Source of the DNA: Candidatus Saccharimonadota bacterium | GTDB taxonomy: Bacteria; Patescibacteriota; Saccharimonadia; Saccharimonadales; Saccharimonadaceae | Reading direction: 5' to 3' | DNA length: 64,000 nucleotides | Assembly (NCBI GenBank): GCA_017510445.1 | Contig: JAFWNF010000003.1 | Span: forward strand, 62,001-126,000 | Part shown: one piece after another, positions 33,318 to 42,546 of the stretch | Position numbering within the stretch: position 1 is the stretch's first letter | Layout: every line of letters begins with the position of its first letter | Made by a program: the position numbers and the translations under genes | Notes under the pieces: model-generated | The model's database searches: none | Seen by the model: only the letters and a program-made list of their open reading frames with translations | Told to the model about the DNA's origin: nothing

Positions 33318-34721
33318 CTAGAATCTGAAATAAATAAACGGATTATAGGAACTATTCACAAGCGCACAAATAGCTACACAGAACAAAGCAAGCAATATTA
33401 TATCGAGAATAAAACGACCAAATTTCCATTTCAAAAGTTTTCCAGTCATTTTTTTCCAAACAGGGAACATAAATATCAAACCCAAAATCATGAATAGGAA
33501 ATACGAAACAATTGAGAAATTATGTGCGAGAAAATCAGCGGTCGATGCTTCTGGGTGGAAGAAAGATTTAACGATAAGTCCAAGATCATCCATGGTATTT
33601 ACCCGAAAAAGTAGCCAACCAATATTCACAATAATAAACGTAGAAATCCAAGTAAAGATTTTTGGAATTTTCGCCAAAATCTTACCAAGAAATTGTTTCT
33701 CAATGAGCAAAATCACCATATTAAACACGCCCCAGAGAACAAAGTTCCAGCTCGCTCCATGCCAAAAACCAGTGAGTAGCCAAACAATAGAAAAATTACG
33801 TAGCCACCTGAGCTTCGAACAACGGTTTCCACCCAATGGAATATAAACATAGTCACGGAACCAGCTAGTCAAAGAGATATGCCAGCGTCGCCAGAAATCC
33901 GTTAGGCTTGTTGCGGAATATGGATAGTTAAAGTTCTCATCAAAATCGAATCCGAAGATTTTTCCGAGTCCAATCGCCATATCGCTATAACCAGAAAAGT
34001 CATAATAAATTTGTAAGGCATAGGCTAGAAGGGAAATAACAATCGCCACCGGCCCCAGCTCGACCGCAGATGGATCATTGAAAACAGTGTCTGCAATAAT
34101 CGCAACATTATTCGCAATCAAAACTTTTTTCACAAAACCAAGGATAAACCGACGGAATCCATCGCAGAATTTCTCGAGAGAATGAGTACGAGATTTTAAT
34201 TGCTTCTCAACATCCGAATATCGGACAATCGGACCGGCGATCAGTTGTGGGAATAGCGCAATATAAGTTCCAAGTGTAAAAATGTTCTTCTGGACTTTAA
34301 CTTTTTTACGATATACATCAATCACATAAGACAAAATTTGGAAAGTGTAAAACGAAATTCCGATTGGCAAAGAAAGATGCGCAGGCTGAATATTAAAGTT
34401 AAAAACAACATTCAAATTCTCAATCGCAAAATCGAGATATTTAAAGATAAATAGCGCACCAATATTCACAAATACTGTGATGAACAACAGAAACTTTTTA
34501 AGTTTCTTCGTTTTCGATTTTTTGTCAATCAATCGCGCGATGAAATAGTTGAAAATAATGGAGAGAATCATTAAAATCACATATTTTGGCTCTCCCCAAG
34601 CATAGAAAATCAAGGACGCGACCAAAAGCACATAGTTTTTATATTTATCTTTAACCAAAAAATACAGAATCAATGTAATCGGCAAAAACGCAAATAGGAA
34701 CGTCAAACTACTAAATAGCAT
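33318..34721 (-). CDS. MBOAT-family O-acyltransferase (AlgI/DltB-like)
   Basis: A 467-residue protein with about ten membrane helices. FSGYSDMAIGLGKIFGF and TDFWRRWHISLTSWFRDYV are AlgI/PatA signatures, and GFWHGASWNFVLWG holds the catalytic His of membrane-bound O-acyltransferases. It brings an acyl (usually acetyl) group across the membrane for modification of a surface glycan. It shares one base with the upstream DHHW gene and lies next to the polymer cluster on the other strand. Confidence 0.9.
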   Translation of the reverse strand: MLFSSLTFLFAFLPITLILYFLVKDKYKNYVLLVASLIFYAWGEPKYVILMILSIIFNYFIARLIDKKSKTKKLKKFLLFITVFVNIGALFIFKYLDFAIENLNVVFNFNIQPAHLSLPIGISFYTFQILSYVIDVYRKKVKVQKNIFTLGTYIALFPQLIAGPIVRYSDVEKQLKSRTHSLEKFCDGFRRFILGFVKKVLIANNVAIIADTVFNDPSAVELGPVAIVISLLAYALQIYYDFSGYSDMAIGLGKIFGFDFDENFNYPYSATSLTDFWRRWHISLTSWFRDYVYIPLGGNRCSKLRWLRNFSIVWLLTGFWHGASWNFVLWGVFNMVILLIEKQFLGKILAKIPKIFTWISTFIIVNIGWLLFRVNTMDDLGLIVKSFFHPEASTADFLAHNFSIVSYFLFMILGLIFMFPVWKKMTGKLLKWKFGRFILDIILLALFCVAICALVNSSYNPFIYFRF

Positions 34722-35926
34722 TAATTCTCCAATCCTTGAATTGCTTTTTGATCATAAAGGAATCTCGGACTAATAATGAATAAAACTTTATCAATTTTAT
34801 TGTCTTTAATATACTCGCTTAAGCAAAAGGCTTTTCCTAGTTCATTTTTATAGTTACGCGGATCGACAATATAAGTTTTATTAAAATGCTGTGCCACCAA
34901 AACATTAATCGGATTACTAAATGAATTCGACACTATTAATAGATTCTCTTTGTTCGGTTGCGAAAAATCAAACAAAAGTTCTCCAGGATCTCCACCATAT
35001 ACCCAGCCATAATAATTAGTATCTCTCTTATACTGATAATTATGTTTTGCAAAATCTTGATAATGCCCATATTGCCCAAGTTTACCATTAATAAATGTAT
35101 CGTGTTCAGGAATGCTAAACTCATAAACAGCAAACTCCTCTCTGAAATCATATTTTTGCGAATCCCTCGCTTTTGAACCAAAAAAATGTTCATGGTTAGT
35201 AACAACACCAATTGGTTCAATCGGCTCTACACCAAACATATTAGCTATATCCCGGTATCCTTGATATGAACCTATGTAATTCCAATGATGATCCGTTTTA
35301 TAAAAATACTTCTTTTGATCTTCGTAGTCATTATATTGAAGACTAGATAGTACATATTTACCGTGGAGTTTTTCTTTTAAAACTTCTTTCAAATCAATGA
35401 CCTTCTTACTAGTTTCAAAATTAAAAGTTTGTGCTTCATCAATAAAATAATAATACGTATCTGCAGCTTCGTTAGCATAACTAAAATAATCAATAAAATC
35501 ATCTAAAATTCCCGATTCAAGTTGATCTTTCTGCTTCGGATCAATATTCATGGGTGGAGAAATAATATAATCATCACAATTAAACATTGTATTTGTAGAA
35601 TTCCAGCCACTTAAGTATATATAACGATTACGACAAATAAGCCGATTAAAACCAAATGTAGATAAATTATTAACTATTTCTCCATATTTAACTCTAATAT
35701 ATTCACTTTTAGGAAATTGATCGGCAAGAGCATCCTCGAAGCTATCTTGAAATTTACCACCCAAAAAACCGCCAACTGTGAAGTGTTTGAATTGTGTGAG
35801 TGAACGATTTTCAGCAATGGAAGTTAAAGAAGGTTCCTTAACTAATGAATACATACCAAAAGCGAAAATTAGACAAACAAAAACAGAAAATATATATTCC
35901 TCTTTAATCCCAATCTTTTTTTTCAT
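34721..35926 (-). CDS. DHHW/AlgX-like acyltransferase partner
   Basis: A 401-residue protein with an N-terminal membrane segment (about 12-30) and an extracytoplasmic SGNH-hydrolase-like domain. KTDHHWNYIGSYQGYRD (Asp-His pair) and a later VSNSFSNP serine segment match the DHHW/AlgJ-AlgX group that finishes O-acetylation with an MBOAT partner. It is translationally coupled to the MBOAT gene. A TG-T-TATTAT box lies seven bases before ATG on the minus strand. Confidence 0.82.
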   Translation of the reverse strand: MKKKIGIKEEYIFSVFVCLIFAFGMYSLVKEPSLTSIAENRSLTQFKHFTVGGFLGGKFQDSFEDALADQFPKSEYIRVKYGEIVNNLSTFGFNRLICRNRYIYLSGWNSTNTMFNCDDYIISPPMNIDPKQKDQLESGILDDFIDYFSYANEAADTYYYFIDEAQTFNFETSKKVIDLKEVLKEKLHGKYVLSSLQYNDYEDQKKYFYKTDHHWNYIGSYQGYRDIANMFGVEPIEPIGVVTNHEHFFGSKARDSQKYDFREEFAVYEFSIPEHDTFINGKLGQYGHYQDFAKHNYQYKRDTNYYGWVYGGDPGELLFDFSQPNKENLLIVSNSFSNPINVLVAQHFNKTYIVDPRNYKNELGKAFCLSEYIKDNKIDKVLFIISPRFLYDQKAIQGLEN

Positions 35927-35960
35927 TACATAAATAATAACATGTTAATCATTTTTTTTA

Positions 35961-35972
35961 TATAATTGAATT
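35961..35972 (+). promoter_or_regulatory. Leaderless -10 box of pta
   Basis: TATAAT (35961-35966) and 6 bp to ATG 35973, no Shine-Dalgarno. It is back to back with the minus-strand box at 35934-35939. Confidence 0.6.
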
Positions 35973-36737
35973 ATGAAAATTGTTTTACCAGAATATGAGA
36001 ACCCAATTATCAAAGAAGCAATGTCGGTCTGTCCGGACATCGACTTTATCAAAGCCGATAGTCTAGCTTCAGCCTGCGACATTTTGAACAGAAACGAAGC
36101 TGATGCTCTAGTTGCCGGCATCGATATTACGACAAGAGATGTAGTTTTAGCTTGTAAAGAAAACTTAAAAATGACCGAAAAATATTTTTCCTCTTGTTTC
36201 GTCATGAAAAGGGAAGAAGAAACGATTATTCTCGCCGACGCAGGAATCTGCAAAAACCCAGACGCAGAAATCCTAAAATCAATTGTCATAGAAACCTACA
36301 AAACCGCCAAAGTTGTTCTAAACGAAAGCCCAAAAATCGCCATGCTCTCCTTCTCAACTTTCGGTAGTGGCGGAAACGACCCTTCCATTGAGAAAATTCA
36401 AGAAGTTATAAAAAAAATAAAAAACGAACATCCAGAAATAGAAATTGATGGCGAAATGCAACTTGATGTCGCGATTGATAAAACTGTCGCAAAAAAGAAA
36501 GCACCAAATTCAGAAGTTGCTGGAAATGCGAATGCCCTCATTTGTCCAGACTTAAACGTCGGAAACATTCTTTATAAAAGCATGGAACGATTCGGAGGCT
36601 TCACTGCCGCCGGTCCAATTATCCAAGGTTTCAGACCACTCATCTCCGACCTCTCCCGCGGAAGCACAAAAGAAGACGTAGTTTTAGTTTTTAGAACACT
36701 CCAAAAATTGCATAACAATAAAAATATGCTAAAATAG
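35973..36737 (+). CDS. pta: Phosphate acetyltransferase, short form
   Basis: A 254-residue PTA/PTB-family protein that exchanges acetyl-CoA and phosphate for acetyl phosphate and CoA. The C-terminal signature NALICPDLNVGNILYKSMER and GGFTAAGPIIQGF is well conserved. Typical catalytic domains are about 320-330 residues, so roughly 70 residues are missing, mainly from the N-terminal half. With acetate kinase (not in the window) it would give ATP from acetyl-CoA. A phosphate butyryltransferase activity is possible. Confidence 0.82.
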   Translation: MKIVLPEYENPIIKEAMSVCPDIDFIKADSLASACDILNRNEADALVAGIDITTRDVVLACKENLKMTEKYFSSCFVMKREEETIILADAGICKNPDAEILKSIVIETYKTAKVVLNESPKIAMLSFSTFGSGGNDPSIEKIQEVIKKIKNEHPEIEIDGEMQLDVAIDKTVAKKKAPNSEVAGNANALICPDLNVGNILYKSMERFGGFTAAGPIIQGFRPLISDLSRGSTKEDVVLVFRTLQKLHNNKNMLK

Positions 36738-36742
36738 AATAG

Positions 36743-36808
36743 ATGAGTAGAGTGAAATTTGAGATTTTATTAGCAACAAAATTCATTTTTAATCCCATCA
36801 AAAAATAA
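36743..36808 (+). CDS. 21-residue leader peptide candidate
   Basis: TGC-TAAAAT (36730-36735), overlapping the pta stop, lies seven bases before ATG 36743. The frame reads MSRVKFEILLATKFIFNPIK plus one Lys and ends two bases before the next gene. The position suggests a leaderless peptide whose translation could help start the glycosyltransferase gene, which lacks a good Shine-Dalgarno. Chance is possible for so short a frame. Confidence 0.35.
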   Translation: MSRVKFEILLATKFIFNPIKK

Positions 36809-36810
36809 TT

Positions 36811-38025
36811 ATGGAAGAATCAGCTCAAGATATTAATAAAAAGAAAAAGGTTTTGTTTTTGATACATACTCTTCAAATCGGCGGAGCAGAGCGTGTTCTT
36901 GTCGACCTAGTGAACAATCTGCCAGCTAATAAATACGACATAACCCTTATGACCGTCGTAGATGTCGGTATCCTAAAACGACAGTTAAAACCGCATATAA
37001 AATACGAAAGTATTTTCAGTTTTAAAGCGCTTAAAAAACTTTCTGGTGGCACAAAAAAATATGAAGCATCGACAAATGCAACTTCCAAGAAAAACATTCC
37101 TAAAGAATTATTTATTAAGGCTTATACCTCGTTTTGGAAGCATGCAAATCTGAAAAAACTTTACGAAAAACATATTAAAGAAAAATACGACATTGAAGTT
37201 TCATTCCTTGAAGGAATACCAGCAAAAATCATTGCTAATTCAACAAATCCAAATTCAAAAAAAATGTGTTGGATTCACATTGATCTAATTAACGAACCAA
37301 AATCGGATAAGTTCTTCAAAAATGTCAAAGAACAAAAGAAAATTTATAATAAATTCGATAAAATCATTTGTGTCTCTGAAGAAGTCAAAAATCAGCTGAT
37401 CAAAAAACTGCATATTAAAGAAGATAAACTCAAAATTGTCTATAATCCCATTGACGCTGAAAACATCTTAAAGAAATCAAAAGAAAAAACCATCAAAAAA
37501 GACAACAAAAAACTTACATTTTGTTCGGTCGGCAGATTGGCAAAACAAAAGGGTTATGACCGGCTCATAGATGTTTGCTCGCAACTAGAAAAAGAAAAAT
37601 ATAATTTCGAAGTATGGATTGTAGGCACCGGCCCAGAATTAAAAAATCTTGAAGACAAAATAAGAGAAAAAGGCGTAACCAGTATTAAACTTCTTGGATA
37701 CCATCCAAACCCATACCCTTACATCAAATCGGCGGATTGGTTCTTATGTTCTTCGCGTGCCGAAGGCTTTAGCACGGTCGTTGCGGAAGCTATTATACTT
37801 GAAAAGGCCATTATTTCAACTAATTGTTCAGGAGCAGAAGAAATGCTTGGCAAAAACTCAGAATACGGAATTGTGTGCGAAAATAGCGAAGACGGGATTT
37901 ATGAATCGATGAAGAAAATCCTAAACTGTAAAGAGCTATCCAAACACTATGAAACCGTTATAAAGCATCAACAAAAATTGTTTATTTTAGAAAAATCTAT
38001 TAATGATATAGAAAAGGCGTTGTAG
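36811..38025 (+). CDS. GT4 glycosyltransferase
   Basis: A 404-residue GT-B glycosyltransferase. The N-terminus LIHTLQIGGAERVLVDLVN, the middle SVGRLAKQKGYDRLID and the C-terminal SSRAEGFSTVVAEAIILEK (E-x7-E) are typical of family 4 polysaccharide enzymes. It opens the plus-strand polymer cluster. It has no clear Shine-Dalgarno and may depend on translation of the short frame just upstream. Confidence 0.88.
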   Translation: MEESAQDINKKKKVLFLIHTLQIGGAERVLVDLVNNLPANKYDITLMTVVDVGILKRQLKPHIKYESIFSFKALKKLSGGTKKYEASTNATSKKNIPKELFIKAYTSFWKHANLKKLYEKHIKEKYDIEVSFLEGIPAKIIANSTNPNSKKMCWIHIDLINEPKSDKFFKNVKEQKKIYNKFDKIICVSEEVKNQLIKKLHIKEDKLKIVYNPIDAENILKKSKEKTIKKDNKKLTFCSVGRLAKQKGYDRLIDVCSQLEKEKYNFEVWIVGTGPELKNLEDKIREKGVTSIKLLGYHPNPYPYIKSADWFLCSSRAEGFSTVVAEAIILEKAIISTNCSGAEEMLGKNSEYGIVCENSEDGIYESMKKILNCKELSKHYETVIKHQQKLFILEKSINDIEKAL

Positions 38026-38031
38026 GATAAA

Positions 38032-40335
38032 GTGGTCAAACTATCTAAAATCAATAGAAATAATTTCGTTGAAACAATAGTATTTCCATTTTTCTTATTT
38101 TTATTTGTTTTTTCTACAGTAAATCGTGAGTTCATGCTATTCGGAATAGATTTGCGATATATAATCGTCGCACTAGAGGCAATACTCTTAATTTACGACA
38201 TTTTTTTTAGAAAGAATAGAAGACAAGCTATACTAGAAAAAGACACTATTTTTCCACTTATCATTCTGCTTTTTATTTGGTGTTTTATTTCTAATATTTC
38301 TTGGTTATGGAATAATCTAGAAATAGATATCATCAAATGGTTAAACCAAAATATACTTTTAGCCAACAATGCCATCGCCTTAATAATATTCTACAAATAC
38401 AAAAACAGCATTAACAAAAACCAAATATATACAAGCATGATTATAGCGTGTCTTATTCTGATAGCTAGCTTTATTTTGACGGGTATCGGGATTCCTCTGA
38501 GCGATATTTCAGGATCCGATGTCAAGGCCATGGTCGCACAAAAAAACCTCCTCGGCATTGATGTAAGACTTGCAGGGTATGCCGAAGACGCGAATTATGC
38601 AAGCGCACTATTGGTTTTAGGTATAATAACAGTCCTTCAGTTCCCAAAAATAAAAACAATCTTAAAAATAATCCTTACGCTAATTTTCTGTATAGCGCTC
38701 GGATTTGCTAGTTCTAAAACAATATTAGTATCGATCATCATAGGTATCATCTATATCCCAACCAGAAGCCTATTTAAAAAAGACTCCTCAAAAAAAATAT
38801 TAAACATAATCTTCGTAACCACAATTATCTTCTCTGCAATAATTTTACCTAAAACCGGCCTATTTTCTTCAACAAGTACCATGGAGAATAGATACTTGTT
38901 TTGGGGCGTAACGGAAGAAATGTTCAAAAACAGCCCTATCGTTGGTAATGGTATTAGCTCCGCACGTAGTGCAATAAACACCCGTTTTGGCAACTGGTAT
39001 GTTCAGCCACATAGCAACTATTGGCAGTTATTGGCCGAGACGGGAATCATAGGTCTGATAATATTCTTTATTCTCGCAATAAGAAGCCTGAGCAATAAAA
39101 ATAACTCAAAAGCAGACTTATTCGCGATTATAATGCTATTAATCTTCGGCATCACGTTCGAAATAATACAACTTCAAATGTTTATTTTTGTATTTTATCT
39201 TTTAGCAATAAAATCTCCTAAGCATAACGACGAGGCAACAAAAGTAGAAAAAAACAAAAAGATTCTTTTCATCGTCAATGGTTTAGGTAATGGCGGAGCA
39301 GAAAGAGTCTGTATAAATATGGCGGAAGAGTTCCTGGGACAAGGTTATGGAGTTGATATCATAGCAATGTCTAAACCCCAACAAAATAATTATGATATTA
39401 ACGACAAAATCAATTGTATATATCTAGAATATAACCTTGATAATCCATTAGAAAAAATTAAATGCATATTTTTCGGTCACAAAAAGATAAATGAAATAGT
39501 AGACAACATAAATACATATGAATTAATTACGAGTCATCTTCCAGTAGCAAATATTGTCACTAGAATATCAAACGCCGGAAAAAGAAGTATTTACGTCTTC
39601 CACAATACAGTCAAATCTACTCAAAAAGGCCCAACCGCTATTTACAAGTTTATTCTAAAGGCTTTCTTTTATAATCGTAAAATTGTCACCGTATCTAAAG
39701 GCATAGAAGAAGAAGCAACAAAAAAATATGGTCTTCAAAAAAAATTTATAAAAACTATCTATAACCCACTCAGCCCAATAGTTTTAAATATCAAAAATTG
39801 TTCAAATCCACATAAAATTAGACCGTATATATTAGTAGTCGGAAGACTAAGCGACCAAAAACGCCAAGACAGAGCCATCAAAATATTTTATGAAGGATAC
39901 TTTTATAAAAAATATGACCTAGTTCTCTGCGGCGACGGCCCAAACAAACAAAAACTGCTAAATATGGCAAAAGACTTAAAAATATCCAAAGAAGTAAAAA
40001 TAATAGGTTGGCAAAAAAATATCTACGACTGGATAAAAAACACGAATTTACTCTTGTGCACATCCGACTATGAAGGTTTTCCAATGAGTCTAATAGAGGC
40101 ATCATCATTAAAAATAAAGATCGTGTCTTCTGACTGTAATTTCGGCCCATCAGAAATCCTAACTGGAGAATATTCGAAATTTCTAATCGATGACAAAGAC
40201 AATATTGAAGAATATATAAAAAAGATTAATTTAGCAATCGAAAATTATCCAAAAAGTATAAATCCTATCATAGAAAAATGTATGCCTAAACATGTGACAA
40301 AAAAATATCTAGATTTTTATGAGAAAGAAATATGA
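38032..40335 (+). CDS. Wzy-like polymerase fused to GT4 glycosyltransferase
   Basis: A 767-residue two-part protein. Residues 1-400 hold about ten membrane helices with an extracytoplasmic loop containing YAEDANYASALLVLG and NGISSARSAINTRFGN...PHSNYWQLLAETG, the O-antigen ligase/polymerase (Wzy_C) pattern. Residues ~410-767 are a full GT4 domain (FIVNGLGNGGAERVCINMAE, LVVGRLSDQKRQDRA, TSDYEGFPMSLIEASSLK). The join is in one open frame with no internal stop. Start at GTG 38032. Polymerase and glycosyltransferase normally are separate genes; the fusion puts repeat-unit synthesis and polymerization on one chain. Confidence 0.82.
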   Translation: MVKLSKINRNNFVETIVFPFFLFLFVFSTVNREFMLFGIDLRYIIVALEAILLIYDIFFRKNRRQAILEKDTIFPLIILLFIWCFISNISWLWNNLEIDIIKWLNQNILLANNAIALIIFYKYKNSINKNQIYTSMIIACLILIASFILTGIGIPLSDISGSDVKAMVAQKNLLGIDVRLAGYAEDANYASALLVLGIITVLQFPKIKTILKIILTLIFCIALGFASSKTILVSIIIGIIYIPTRSLFKKDSSKKILNIIFVTTIIFSAIILPKTGLFSSTSTMENRYLFWGVTEEMFKNSPIVGNGISSARSAINTRFGNWYVQPHSNYWQLLAETGIIGLIIFFILAIRSLSNKNNSKADLFAIIMLLIFGITFEIIQLQMFIFVFYLLAIKSPKHNDEATKVEKNKKILFIVNGLGNGGAERVCINMAEEFLGQGYGVDIIAMSKPQQNNYDINDKINCIYLEYNLDNPLEKIKCIFFGHKKINEIVDNINTYELITSHLPVANIVTRISNAGKRSIYVFHNTVKSTQKGPTAIYKFILKAFFYNRKIVTVSKGIEEEATKKYGLQKKFIKTIYNPLSPIVLNIKNCSNPHKIRPYILVVGRLSDQKRQDRAIKIFYEGYFYKKYDLVLCGDGPNKQKLLNMAKDLKISKEVKIIGWQKNIYDWIKNTNLLLCTSDYEGFPMSLIEASSLKIKIVSSDCNFGPSEILTGEYSKFLIDDKDNIEEYIKKINLAIENYPKSINPIIEKCMPKHVTKKYLDFYEKEI

Positions 40336-41351
40336 TTAGCGTTATTATCCCTTTTTATAATTCAGAAAAACACATTTCACGATGCATAGAAAGCATTTTG
40401 AAACAGACCTATAAAAATTTTGAACTAATTCTAGTAAATGACGGATCTACCGACTCTTCTGAGAGAATCTGCAATACATACAAAACTAAAGACAAAAGAA
40501 TTCAAATTATCAGAAAACAAAATGGCGGAGTCTCTTCCGCTAGGAATATAGGCATAAAAGCCGCAAAAGGCGAGTATATCACTTTTGTTGATTCAGACGA
40601 TTACTTGAAGAGGGATTTTCTGAGTAACGCTATAGGTATTTTTTCTAAAAGAAATGTGGATATAGTAAAATTCCCATATATTAGAAAAATTGGACCAAAA
40701 TACTTCACCCAAAAATTAAATATCCCATATCATTCAATCATTAAAAATAGAGATTATATAGAAAAGATCTATAGAAACATCGGACTAGGCAATACCATTG
40801 ATACTGCCTGCGCCAACGTATTTAAAACAACCCTTATCAGGAACATAAGGTTCGATGAGAGAATAGAATACGGTGAAGACACTCTTTTTATGATAAAAGC
40901 CCTCGAATTATCCAACAATGGAATATATGTAGCAAATACACCGTCGTACGTATATGTATATGATAAAAATGAAGCTACAAACATTTTTAACAGTACAAAA
41001 TGGATAAAAAGATTGCGAGACTTCAGAAATATTTTTATGTCAGAAGCTATCCATTACATTTCAAAAAATAGGGAAAAAGATATTCGTTTAGAGAAATACT
41101 TCATCGAAAAATATAAGCTTAGCATCAATGGCATAGTCCATATGTCAATCGCAAACAATAGCCTAGCGAAACATAGAAATTTTGTCAAAAACCTTATTAT
41201 AATGCTAGACGAAAAAAAGGCATTATCGCCAGGAAATGAATATTATAGCAAAATTAACAGAACCTGCTCAAAATCTAAATTTATATTTTTGAAAATAATT
41301 TATAAAAGCAAAAGAACAATATATAACATATTAACCACAGTAAAACCGTAG
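40332..41351 (+). CDS. GT2 glycosyltransferase
   Basis: A 339-residue GT-A enzyme: SVIIPFYNSEKHISRCIESI, LVNDGSTDSS and the metal-binding TFVDSDDYL. Its start overlaps the preceding stop by four bases (ATGA). It probably adds one sugar to the lipid-linked repeat. Donor unknown. Confidence 0.88.
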   Translation: MISVIIPFYNSEKHISRCIESILKQTYKNFELILVNDGSTDSSERICNTYKTKDKRIQIIRKQNGGVSSARNIGIKAAKGEYITFVDSDDYLKRDFLSNAIGIFSKRNVDIVKFPYIRKIGPKYFTQKLNIPYHSIIKNRDYIEKIYRNIGLGNTIDTACANVFKTTLIRNIRFDERIEYGEDTLFMIKALELSNNGIYVANTPSYVYVYDKNEATNIFNSTKWIKRLRDFRNIFMSEAIHYISKNREKDIRLEKYFIEKYKLSINGIVHMSIANNSLAKHRNFVKNLIIMLDEKKALSPGNEYYSKINRTCSKSKFIFLKIIYKSKRTIYNILTTVKP

Positions 41352-41394
41352 AAATAGATTTTTCTATTAAAATCTGTTATTCTAAATACATCGT

Positions 41395-42546
41395 ATGCGA
41401 ATCAAAAATCTTATTTATAACTTAAATTACAAACCTTTTTTAAGGAACTATATTTTATTAGAAAGCAATCCCGATTTTTCCGATAATACTAAAGCAGTAT
41501 TTGACGAGCTTATAAGATTAAAGGTCAACGAAAAATATAAGCTCATTTGGCTCGTTGACAATAAAAAAGATTTTAAAGATATTAAAATTAAAAATGTAAA
41601 ATTCATCACTAGAAAAAAAAGAAACACCATAAGATATAGACTATTTGCCAAATATATCATCGATTGCAACAAATACATCAAGAAACTCAATAAAAACCAG
41701 TTCAGAATACATCTTCGTCACGGCACAGATTTTAAAGACGCTTCTTTTTATAACTCTAACATTGGCAGTGTAGATGTTCTTATCCAGCTATCAGATTTCT
41801 TCATAAATATTCCGTCTAGCTCATCTTTTGGCATCGATAAATCAAAAATGATTGCCACCGGATATCCAAGAAACGATTGGCTTTTTAGAGAAGATCCTAT
41901 ATTCAAAAAACAATTTAAAAGCAGGGGGCAGAAAGTCATTGTCTGGATGCCGACATACCGCAATCATAAAACCAACACGACGAGCGAAAAAGCAAGAACG
42001 AGCATTAAATTCAAATGCGGAATGCCAACAATAGAAAGCGAAACACAACTTCAAAAGCTCAACACATTTTTAGCTAAAAAAAATATAATCTTAATTTTTA
42101 AACCTCACCCAGCAGAAGATATCAGCACCCTTAAGAGCCTAAATCTTTCAAATATCAAGATCATTTCAAATGAGGATTTAATAAAGAATAAATATTCTAC
42201 GATTTATCATCTTCTATCTATTTCTGACGCACTAATCACCGATTATTCGTCAATTTATTATGATTATCTACTCTTAGACAAGCCAATTGGGCTAGCGACT
42301 CCAGACTACGACGAATTCATGAAAAAAGTAGGCTTCATTTTTGATGACCTCAAACCGAATCTACCAGGAGAATATTTTGAAACCTTCAACGGCCTCATAA
42401 AATTCCTAAAAAACGTCGCGGACGGAAAAGATAATTTCAAAAAAGAAAGAACGGCAAAGAAAAAACTCTATCATGCCCATTTTGACGATAAATCTACAGA
42501 ACGTGTTATCAAAATTCTTCTTAATCAAATGGCGAAAGACAAATGA
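41395..42546 (+). CDS. TagB/TagF-type polyol phosphotransferase
   Basis: A 383-residue CDP-glycerol glycerophosphotransferase family protein. Motifs: LRHGTDFKD, ATGYPRNDWL, WMPTYRNH, IFKPHPAED and ALITDYSSIYYDYLLL. These enzymes transfer glycerol-phosphate or ribitol-phosphate from the CDP-activated form to build or prime teichoic acid. It is on the short side of the family. TAAATA/TATTCT boxes but no Shine-Dalgarno precede ATG. With the IspD-type gene at 44069 it suggests a polyol phosphate polymer. Confidence 0.85.
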   Translation: MRIKNLIYNLNYKPFLRNYILLESNPDFSDNTKAVFDELIRLKVNEKYKLIWLVDNKKDFKDIKIKNVKFITRKKRNTIRYRLFAKYIIDCNKYIKKLNKNQFRIHLRHGTDFKDASFYNSNIGSVDVLIQLSDFFINIPSSSSFGIDKSKMIATGYPRNDWLFREDPIFKKQFKSRGQKVIVWMPTYRNHKTNTTSEKARTSIKFKCGMPTIESETQLQKLNTFLAKKNIILIFKPHPAEDISTLKSLNLSNIKIISNEDLIKNKYSTIYHLLSISDALITDYSSIYYDYLLLDKPIGLATPDYDEFMKKVGFIFDDLKPNLPGEYFETFNGLIKFLKNVADGKDNFKKERTAKKKLYHAHFDDKSTERVIKILLNQMAKDK

